NCBI GenBank assembly: GCA_027422505.1
Contig: JAPQWV010000665.1
Location: forward strand, 186,001-250,000
Length of the DNA: 64,000 nucleotides
Source of the DNA: Craterostigma plantagineum
Lineage: Eukaryota; Streptophyta; Magnoliopsida; Lamiales; Linderniaceae
Direction: 5' to 3'
The stretch's first letter is position 1. Every line of letters begins with the position of its first letter. The translations under genes were made by a program, and so were the position numbers. The notes below the pieces were generated by a model. It was not told where the DNA came from, ran no database searches, and was given only the letters and a program-made list of their open reading frames with translations. Below, piece by piece: positions 56,143 to 64,000 of the stretch.

Positions 56143-59100
56143 TGTAACGACCCTAGCCATCGCTACCATTTCTAGCCTTGTCTTACGTGTCTAACTACGT
56201 ATTTAGTTAGATAAACCACGAAAATGCGGAATAAATTTTTTCCTTTTCATAAGGAACATCAATTCATTACATGTCAAAAGAATGTCAAAAGGACGCTTCC
56301 AAATTATTCCTAATTGCATTCTAGTCTATCTACATGTGTCGTGTCTACATTCGCAGCAAAAGTACTCCTATGCGCCCGGCCTCACAGGTCGTCGTCCACG
56401 TACACACCACCCCCAAAAGACGCTCGGAAGCTTCAAAAGATGCCTTGCCGGCTAGGCGGTCACGTACCGTGATCAGACGAACCTACAACACACAAAACGT
56501 GGGATGAGCTTATATAGCGCAGTAAGTGAAACTTATGCATGCAGTGCCCGTGTCATGACTTGCATAGGCATATACGCCAATACTCATTTATCCTCATGTC
56601 ATGTCTTGTCTTGTCATGTCTTGTCATGTCTTATAGGATCCCTAATACACGTCTCTTGTCTTGCACGTGTCTTATATTGTAGGGTCCTCGGCAATTTCTG
56701 CCACGAGGGCATTCGCCCGATTTACACGTCTCATGTCTTGCACGTGTCTTGTCATGATATCGGTGACGTAGAAGTCACCTCGTAGCATGAAAAAGCCGTA
56801 CCACACGTCTCTTGTCTTGCACGTGTGTTATCATAGTAATATTAGTAATCACACGTCTCTTGTCTTGCACGTGTGTTGTTTAGTAATGAGTAGTAAATTA
56901 TCGTTAACAACTATTTGTCGCGCCCCGGCGATCATGCATATCTCTTGTCATGTCATGTCATGTCATGTTATGTCATAAAACCCTCGTGAGACTCGTGAAT
57001 GCTCGTGAAATGCAAGTGTGAAATACCAATGCCTTGTCGTGCCATGTCATATAAAGTATCATTCATGCCATGTCATGTAATGGGTAATTCATGTCATGAA
57101 ATAGTTCACATCATCACATAGAAGCACGTAAACACATAAATAATACGGACATAATTTTATGTGTTGTAGTGGAAGAGTCCCACTTACCTGTCGTCCGAGC
57201 GTAATTAATATCCTCCCCGTTAGCTCCTAACGTACGACCTTTTAGAATAAAAGGGTTATGACGTTAGTACTATTGCTTTCCTTGGCTAGTTCGTCGAAAT
57301 AATAATTTTCGTCATGTTTAGTTATTTAGACTTTGTATAAATTCCCTAGGCCTCGCATCTCTCGATTTGCCTTATTAAATTTTCCAAGTCGATTAATTCT
57401 TATTCCGTATTATATTTAAATAGAGTTCTCGGCCTTTTGATAAATTTCTAAGTTAGAGAATTTTAAATTTCTTTTGTGAAAGGCTCGGCGAAAGTCGGTT
57501 GATTTTATTTGGTTTCTCCCGACTTTTCGTGCGTGGGATTTCAACTTGATTTAGGCAGAGATTTCGATATATTCTTCCAAGGTAGATTTCGATTTGTGTT
57601 ATTAGGTGGATCTCGACATTATGTTTCTGAAGATGTCGAGTTTTCATGCTTTCGACATTTATGCTGTTATCGCTTAAAAGATATCGAAGTGGATTAAACA
57701 TTAAATCTCGACATCATACTAAAAGGATTCGACATTTTATTAGATTTCGACATGGGTTAAAATCTCGGGTTGCATGGTTAATTCGGTCTCGACATTTATG
57801 TGTAAGAATTCGACATTTGTTTGTGTAAGGATTCGACATTTGGGCTTTTGAAGGGTTTCGACATTTATACTACAGAAATCTCGGTATCTTCCTAGCTTAG
57901 ACATCTTGAATTAAAAATGTCGACATGAGCTCATCATAAATCTCGACATCATTGTCGAGATAAATCTCGACATGATATGTCGAACGGGTCTCGACATTGT
58001 ATGTTTATGAACCCGACATTTAAATTATTTAAAGATCTCGACATTTCCATGTTTCGACATTCTACCTAACATCTCAACATTTTTCTCTAGCTCGACACTT
58101 TCAGGGTAGCACTCGACATTGTAAGCTCGACATTTTCATTGGTTCGACATTTGTACCGATTTCTTTGAATTCGACATTTGAGTTATTTAAAGATCTCGAC
58201 ATTTATATCGACATTTTGTCTCGACTTTTAGCGAATCTCGGTATAGGTGTGAAATCTCGACATGTTATTCGACATTTCATTTCGACATTTCAAACAGGAA
58301 ATGTCGATACGCATTTAACATGGATCTCGACATTTTTAACTATCTAACCTCGGCATTCTTGATTCGACTTTTTACTCGGCTCGACATCTTCTTTAGTATA
58401 AGGACTCGACATTTTGATCTTGATTTTAATATCGACATTTGGCTCGACATTATATCTATCACTCGACATTTCTCATCTTCTTCATTCTTCATCCCGTCGA
58501 ACCATGGTTCTTAACTTTATCCTACCCAACACTTAGCTAAGCTTAGAAGAATCTTTAACTATGTATTATAGCCCAAGGTTAGGGCTTTTGCCGTCTACAA
58601 TTCATGGAAGTTCCTTGAGTTCCTAACTTCCCAAGCATAGTTAAATTAATTAATCCTCTAACATAAATCAAAATAGCTTAAGTTGATAACTTCACTTACC
58701 AAATTTCGATGCTTGAGCTACTTGGTGTGCGTTGTGTTAGAATCTTCTCGGCTCCTTCTTACTCCCTTTTTCACTTTGTTTTTTTTTTTTCGATGGTCTC
58801 TTAGGTGTGGTTATGGAGTTTTTGATGGACTTGAAATGATTTTCTAAATGAGGTTTGGGTGGGTAGGGCTTAGGTGACCAAAATATCCCTTAAATCAAGG
58901 GAGTTTGTTTGCTAAAGTCATTTCTAAGGGTTTTGGGCCAATTTCTAAATTCCTAGCCCACTTGAGACCTTTAGTCATATTTTTACTCCTTGCCTAATTT
59001 CCCTCTTGGGTCTATTTTCGATATTCTAATAAATTCGGGGACCGTGTGACCCCAAATTAATTTCCACGAGTTATCTTAATCTCGTAAGCACTTAAGGCAC

Positions 59101-59309
59101 ATAAGTAACATAAGGCACATAAATCACATCACGTGAAATCATGTAAACACATAGAAGCACATTAGACATAAATTAATTATGTGTCTTAAATAAAGTGTTT
59201 CACTTAAAATCCTAGCTTCCTAACGTAATTAACTCAACTATGTCTCAAATTAATTATCTCTGCTCTTAATTATGCCGTAAATCCCGTAATTAAATTTCCG
59301 GGTCTTACA
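56143..59309 (-). repeat. 5' LTR of the giant-LTR gypsy element
   Basis: 3167 bp, partner of 50724-53891. Visible differences include C/G at 51107 versus 56526, a T-run of 12 versus 10 near 53360/58780, and A/C near 53632/59053. Confidence 0.95.
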
Positions 59310-59412
59310 TACTTCAAGCCATACCAGCCCAAACGATGAGTTGTTTCTTGCTACCGGGCTCAATTATCAAGCATATCGAGCGCTTGATAGCCAGATCTTT
59401 GTGGCGTGATTG
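59310..59412 (+). pseudogene. LINE ORF2 relic, continuation after the gypsy insertion
   Basis: After the second TSD copy the text reads LQAIPAQTMSCFLLPGSIIK, HIERLIARSLWR, which follows directly on VLIKFV at the left break. This is the usual L1 sequence IKxVxQAIPxYxMSCFxLP downstream of RT. The identity breaks off at about 59412. Confidence 0.85.
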
Positions 59413-59948
59413 TCGAAAGAATTGTATTCACTAGGCAGAAGGTGGTGCGGGAGTTGGAGCTGAAGCAGGACCAAGTGGACATGGCGGGACCGAAGACCTA
59501 GGGGAGCTGAGCAAGAATAGAATGTCGAAGGAGATGGACAAGGAATAAGAAAGCTGGACCTAAGCAGGAAGCTGGAGAGGACCAGGCTGAGGACTCGATC
59601 GAGAGTCTGAATATTTTGGTTAATATGTATGAGCATGCGGGTTTTGAGTGCTTTTAGTTTGCCTTTGTGCTTTGCATGCTTGCGTGCCTTGACTTGCTTT
59701 TTGAGTTTGCCTGCGTATGTTTTATTTGACCTATGGACCATTTTTATTGTCTTTTGCAGATATTATTTTACAGGACCTCTAATCAGCATGTACTATTTAG
59801 TACTTTGAATAGTTTAATTGCTATTCTATTTGTGTTTGCTCTAACCATTGTTTAATGGTGTGTGGTTGAGTAGATGTAGCCTTCAGGGGAGTTTCACTAC
59901 GACTAACTTCTGCTTTGGTTTTGGGAAGAAAGATAAAAAGAGAGAGAT
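59413..59948. other. Unassigned DNA left of copia element 3
   Basis: No gene recognised. It ends in a purine-rich run (GGGAAGAAAGATAAAAAGAG, then AGAGA) that could be a polypurine tract. If so, this would be the 3' interior of another retroelement. Confidence 0.4.
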
Positions 59949-60735
59949 TGTTAATGTTGAGACTTCAACATTGGCAATGTTGGGGGAACATTCTAGCCAC
60001 ATTTGGTGGTCGAGAATGTCTCCTTTCTCAGTTTTATCTTTCATACCCAAAACCTGTTTAATTCGGTTCTTGGCTATTTTTAGTGTTTTGCAGGACTTAG
60101 ATAAAAACTGGAATGAGTCAATAACGTGGGAAATGCGTGTGGATAAGAAGGAGCAAGCTTAGGAGTGGAACATACTAAATATAGGAAGAGTGGAGCTCAA
60201 GTCAGGACCAATTCATTTGAGCTGATCCAAACTAACTCCCAACGATCACAAACATCTTAGTGGACGTTGTGGAAGTTAGTGGAAGTTGCCAAGTCGTTGT
60301 GGGAAATTGTCGAAGACATATAAATAAAGACTTCCCGTGACCATTTGGAGGACCACGATTTGACGAGAGAAAATCTCGAGCGAGTTCGAGCATACATTGC
60401 GAGAGTTGTCTTTTTAGCCTAGTGTTTCTTTTGCAAAAGTTAAGACTTTGTAGGTTTGCAGAATCTTGTGATTCGAAGTTTTGTCTAGGTTTGTTTTGTA
60501 CTATCTTCGGATAGTTGTTTTGTGATCTATCTTAGTAGTGGAATTTCCTCTTGAGGCGCAGCAAGTTTTCTGACTTGCTGCAAAATTTACATCTCGTGTT
60601 CATCAGTTTTCTCACTAAGTAACCCTATATTCCGTTGTGCGCTTTGAGTGTTAGAGAGAGCGTTCACCCAACATTTCATCCAGTATCAGTTTTATTACTT
60701 AGTACTTACATTCATATCTGACGGGACCCCCTTCA
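59949..60735 (+). repeat. Putative 5' LTR of copia element 3
   Basis: Ends ...CCCCCTTCA four bases before a primer site. The start is placed at TGTTAATGTTGAG after the purine run. A TATA-like CATATAAATAAAG lies at about 60316. No partner LTR is in the window, so the start is tentative. Confidence 0.5.
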
Positions 60736-60738
60736 AAA

Positions 60739-60751
60739 TGGTATCAGTGCC
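60739..60751 (+). other. Primer-binding site of copia element 3
   Basis: TGGTATCAGTGCC, one mismatch from the initiator-Met type site. Confidence 0.8.
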
Positions 60752-60789
60752 TACGCTTCACGTTACTAAGCGTTAAAAGATCATCTACA

Positions 60790-62349
60790 ATGGATGATAC
60801 AAGCTCAAATTATCTCGGCAAGGTTCTCGAGTTAGACGGTTCCAATTATGCCTATTAGAAAGTATGTGTGCCAATGCATCAAGTCCATCGATACGCGAGC
60901 ATGGGAGGCTATGCTCAATGGTTATACGACTCCAAAAACTGCCCCATATGCTGATGGTGAAGTGGTTGACAAACCGATCGATGAATGGATGATCGCTGAG
61001 AAAAAAGCAGCTGAATACAATGACAAGGCACTCAACGCCATCTTCTCATCAGTGGACATCTTCATGTTCAAGATTATTCAAAACTGTTCTACGGTGAAGA
61101 GTGCATGGGATCTACTTCGGAAGTACTGCGAAGGCGATGCGAGTGTGAGGGAAACCAGACTACGGGTTCTCCTCAACCAGTTCGAAAACCTCAGAATGAA
61201 GGAAGATGAGAACATTACCACGTACTTCGGCAAGATTCTGACGATCTCGAGCGAGTGTGCTAGCCTCGGAGATCCGATCACGAAAAGGTATTAACTTTTA
61301 AAGCAATTCGTACACTAAATGAGAAGTTTGATGTGAAGGTAGCGGCGGTCGAGGAAGCCCACAATTTGGCCATGTTGTTCAACACATTGATGAATATTAT
61401 GAAGAACTACGAGACCAATCTCGAAGTCCAAAAGAGGGGCTCTCGCGGCAAAAGCCTTGCTCTAGTCAGTCAGCCATCCAAGGTTCAAACTGAGGTTGAC
61501 CCTGAAGATGAGGAAGGTATGGCTATACTTGTGATGATATTTGCGAAGTTCATCAAGCAGAAGAATGTTGAGCAAAATATTGGCCCAAAATGTAGAAAAG
61601 GCCAGAATGTCAAAGCTGAACCTTCTTCTGCTCTTCCGTTCGTCAAACGCAAAGTAGATGGAAAGAACAAGAACTTCAACTATGACTCTGTGAGATGCTA
61701 TGAATGTCAAGGTTGGGGCCATTTTGCTAACGAATGTGCAAACACACTTCGCAAGCATGGAAAAGCTATGTGGCTCGATCTTCCCGATAATGAAGATGAA
61801 GAACCATGTCCAAAGGAGTCCAAGCAGTTGTCTGTAACTTCAATCCTTCTCGGACTGTGAAGAAGAAGAAGATCACCAAATCGGCTTTACGGCGATAACT
61901 GATGTTTAGCCAACATTTGACCCAACATCTGTGAAACCAATTATTTCTTATTATGATGATTCAAACTGTTTTGATGGGTCTAGTTCTGATGATGCGGATC
62001 TAGAAACTGACGTTTGTGTAGAAGTTCAAATCAATGAAGACGTCAAGCTGTTGTCCGTGCAATATGAGAAGGAAAAAGCAAAGAATGCGGAAGTCAAAGC
62101 TGAATTGAGAAAATGCTGTCCGAGGCGAATGGTAAAAATGAAAAGATGATCGAAAGCATACATGATGGGATGAACAAAATGGAAGCCGTGCTGACACGCA
62201 AGGTCAAAGAAATTTACAAGCTTCAAAAGCGAGTCGACGATGCCGATGAAACTTTCACAAAAATGAATAAGGGTATATCGACCCTTGATGAGGTACTATC
62301 GTTAGGTATTTTTGATAAGAAAAGTTTAGGATTCTCAGCCTACTACTGA
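60790..62349 (+). pseudogene. copia gag (element 3), frameshifted, with intact zinc knuckle
   Basis: ATG at 60790 (MDDTSSNYLGKVLELDGSNY), then a TAG where copia gags have Trp. A frameshift leads to CIKSIDTRAWEAMLNGY (60870 onward), VDKPIDEWMIAEKKA and the gag core VKSAWDLLRKYCEGDASVRE, RVLLNQFENLRMKEDENITT. A second shift near 61290 continues with LNEKFDVKVAAVEEAHNLAM and the zinc knuckle CYECQGWGHFANEC (61697-61738), all four ligands present. A coiled-coil tail follows in two more frames (61931-62149, 62113-62349). The element is cut at 62366 by another LTR, and no pol is present. Confidence 0.9.
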
Positions 62350-62365
62350 TTCTGTTGTGCATAAT

Positions 62366-62635
62366 TGTAGGACCCCGGTCCCCGCAAATTCGGTCGGCCA
62401 ATAAATTTTGTGTATGATTTATGTGACTTTACGTTAATTCATATATGATAGTGGCGCATGAGATGTTATAAAATTTAATGCTCGTGAGTGCTACGAGAAT
62501 TATGTGCAATCAAGTGCTACTGACGCGAAGTTGTGAGGAACCCTAATTTGGAAGGGTAAATTTTCGGAAATGCTAAAAGAAAATGACTGATGATAACCGG
62601 GCTAGGAATTAAAGTGTCATCAGGCTAGAGTAGAC
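62366..62635 (+). repeat. Fragment of another LTR (gypsy-like)
   Basis: Starts TGTAGGACCCCGGTCCCC abruptly within the copia 3 gag tail. This is a typical LTR opening, and the fragment is interrupted in turn by the hAT element at 62636. Which end of the retroelement it represents cannot be told. Confidence 0.5.
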
Positions 62636-62998
62636 ATGCCCACTTATAACCGTAACCGGCGGTTGAACCTTGTAACCGCCGGTTACGGAACCGCCGGTTA
62701 CGGTTATAAACCGTAACCGGCAACAACCGTAACCGGCCACCGCGAACGGCCGGTTACGGGGCGGTTGGTCGATTTGACCAACCGCAAACCGCCGGTTGTC
62801 AACCGCCGGTTAGGCGGTTAACCGGCGGTTGACCAATTAAAAAAAAAATTCAAATTTCAAAATTTGAATTTGCCGCCTACGGTTTATTTTAAAAAAAAAA
62901 AAAAAAATTTTAGCCGTGTAACCGGCGGTTTGTCGGTCAACCGGCGGTTAACCGGCCAAACCGCCGGTTACAACGGCTAGAATTTTTTTTTATTAAAT

Positions 62999-63170
62999 AT
63001 ATGTCTCTCTCTCACTCTCTCTCAGTTCTCTCTCACTCTCGTCTCTTATCTCTCTCTCTCGCACTCTCTCTCTCTGTCTGAATCTCTCTCTCTCTCTCTC
63101 GCTGTCTCTCTCTCGCGCTCTCTCTCTCGCCTCTCTCTCTCGCGTCTCGCCTCTCTCTCTCGCTCTCTCC
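62999..63170. repeat. (CT)n-rich microsatellite
   Basis: Interrupted CTCTCTC runs in the transposon leader. Confidence 0.95.
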
Positions 63171-63570
63171 CGCCGACCACCACCCGCCGCGCCGCCGTCC
63201 GCCGACCACCTCCCGCCGCCGACCACCTCCCGCAGCCGCGACGCGCCGCCGCCGGCCACCTCCCGCAGCCGCGAGCCCCCACCACCGGCGACGCCACCGC
63301 ACCACCTCACCACCACCGCCGCACCACCACCGCCCCACCACCACCGCGCCGCCGCTGCAGCCACCGCCCCACCACCGCCGGCGTCCCGCACCACCACCGC
63401 CGCCCTCACCACCACCGCCGGAACACCGCGCCGCCGCTGCATCCACGCGCCGCCGCCGCCGTGCCGCACCACCGCCGCCGTGCCGCACCACCACCGCCGC
63501 ACCTCACCACCACCGCCGCCGCTGCAGCCACGCGCCGCCGCCGCCGCCGTGCCGCACCACCACCGCCTCG
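63171..63570. repeat. CCG/CCA trinucleotide-rich leader
   Basis: Imperfect CCACCACCGCCG repeats. The minus-strand frames here (to 283 codons, Gly/Arg-rich) are composition artefacts of this and the CT repeat. Confidence 0.9.
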
Positions 63571-63651
63571 GCCCCGACTCTTGGTATCCTCTTGTGGTCC
63601 TTTTTAGTTTTTTATCTAACCGTATTTTTCCCGTGTGTAGATTTTTTTTAG

Positions 63652-64000
63652 ATGGATCGTGGTGGTGGCCGACGTGGTTCTCGTGAATCGAGGGCCAGCA
63701 AAGGGAAGCAAGTCGTTGGTAGTTCATCGCAAGATGACTACCAACAATATGACCCGAACGAGTTCTTGGATTTGGATATCGCCGACGTGCTCGGCGACGA
63801 CTTAAACGAGGAGCAGGCCCAGTTCGAACCATCACCGGGAGCAAGCTCGCATGCCGCGCAGGGGCAACATACGGAGGCGGATGAGGAAGCGCCTACGCAA
63901 ACCGGCGGCGGCGCCGCCCGACGGTTACAGTCGGACATCTTCGCGGTACACTACAGGAAGGTACCTACTAGTATAGTTAATCAATTTAAAGCTATTTGTA
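63652..64000 (+). CDS. hAT transposase, N-terminal part (truncated by window end)
   Basis: The ATG at 63652 (MDRGGGRRGSRESRASKGKQ) opens 116 codons without a stop to the window edge. An Arg/Gly/Ser-rich start is followed by an acidic region (NEFLDLDIADVLGDDLNEE) and an Ala/Gly/Thr-rich linker. SDIFAVHYRK then leads to VNQFKAIC, which looks like the start of a BED zinc finger (aromatic residue before the metal ligands, KAxC). The finger's remaining ligands lie beyond 64000. A pyrimidine run and AG directly before the ATG (TTTTTTTAG) could be an intron acceptor in the leader. The frame shows no lesion, unlike the hAT relic at 17800-33980, so this copy may be younger or active. Confidence 0.7.
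   Translation, partial: MDRGGGRRGSRESRASKGKQVVGSSSQDDYQQYDPNEFLDLDIADVLGDDLNEEQAQFEPSPGASSHAAQGQHTEADEEAPTQTGGGAARRLQSDIFAVHYRKVPTSIVNQFKAIC

Larger units (their letters stand above)
50724..59309 (-). mobile_element. Ty3/gypsy chromovirus-like element with 3.17-kb LTRs, gag only
   Basis: LTRs 50724-53891 and 56143-59309 (TG...CA; TGTAACGACC to GGTCTTACA on the plus strand) are flanked by TSD TACTT (50719-50723, 59310-59314). The primer site (TGGTATCAGAGC) and polypurine tract fix the minus orientation. The 2.25-kb interior encodes an uninterrupted gag and nothing else recognisable. Ten or so substitutions and one T-run length change are visible between the LTRs, about 0.3%, so this is the youngest insertion in the window. 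The LTRs make up three quarters of the element. Enzymes must come from a complete relative. Confidence 0.95.
62636..64000 (+). mobile_element. hAT DNA transposon, left part, runs off the window
   Basis: A likely terminal start (TAGACATGCCCACTTATAAC) is followed by 320 bp of GCCGGTTAC / AACCGGCGGTT words (62650-62970), typical of plant hAT subterminal regions. A CT-rich and then CCG/CCA-rich leader follows, and then the transposase start. The 8-bp TSD cannot be checked because the right end lies outside. Confidence 0.7.

Noticed and set aside
62993..63844. 283-codon minus-strand open frame, Gly/Arg/Glu-rich
   Set aside because: Antisense of the CT and CCG/CCA repeats in the hAT leader; pure composition artefact, overlapping the better-supported plus-strand transposase start.
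1..64000. tRNA, rRNA or other structured RNA genes
   Set aside because: Only the SINE B-box and tRNA-complementary primer sites were seen; no cloverleaf-forming gene was recognised by eye.

Overview
This window looks like nuclear DNA of a flowering plant, almost certainly an intergenic, repeat-dense region. The evidence is nested LTR retrotransposons of the Ty1/copia and Ty3/gypsy types, an L1-type LINE, a tRNA-derived SINE, hAT and MuDR-type DNA transposons, and a decayed pentatricopeptide-repeat (PPR) gene of the fertility-restorer-like group. The species cannot be named from the sequence. I see no intact host gene. The only clean long reading frames are a gypsy gag (54852-55985, minus) and the start of a hAT transposase that runs off the right edge.

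Layout. 1-499: LTR and leader fragment of copia family A. 500-2214: non-coding DNA with CGCGAA-rich words and a possible solo LTR. 2276-4763: short non-autonomous LTR element with a frameshifted zinc knuckle. 5501-5718: SINE with 16-bp target duplications. 6425-7325: poly(A) retroposon with about 17-bp target duplications. 7676-9475: PPR pseudogene. 10602-16188: non-autonomous gypsy element (minus, TSD GGTTG) that splits an older, unidentified reading frame. 17800-18647 plus 32737-33980: one hAT transposase relic, split by a 14.1-kb copia element (18648-32731, TSD TCTTT). 34040-36046: MuDR-type (MULE) transposase relic. 36358 to about 49030: a second, related copia element on the minus strand without its 5' LTR. 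49090-50723 plus 59310-59412: an L1 LINE relic, split by an 8.6-kb gypsy element (50724-59309, TSD TACTT) with 3.17-kb LTRs and little but gag inside. 59949-62365: 5' part of a third copia element. 62366-62635: LTR fragment. 62636-64000: left part of a hAT element with an open transposase frame.

How the parts relate. The two long copia elements share the first 15 nt of their LTR, a coiled-coil region after the gag zinc knuckle, three G-rich polypurine-like tracts after RNase H, and a long extra open reading frame (here ORF3) between pol and the 3' LTR. ORF3 has no function I can name. Each element carries two arrays of an element-specific short word, one in the leader before gag and one between pol and ORF3. 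The word differs between the elements (CGAAACT-type in one, TTCGCGAA in the other). Both gypsy elements also carry dense word arrays of unrelated sequence, and both are gag-only derivatives. These word arrays and ORF3 are the least explained features of the window. All coordinates and identities come from reading the sequence by eye; no alignment or database search was run.
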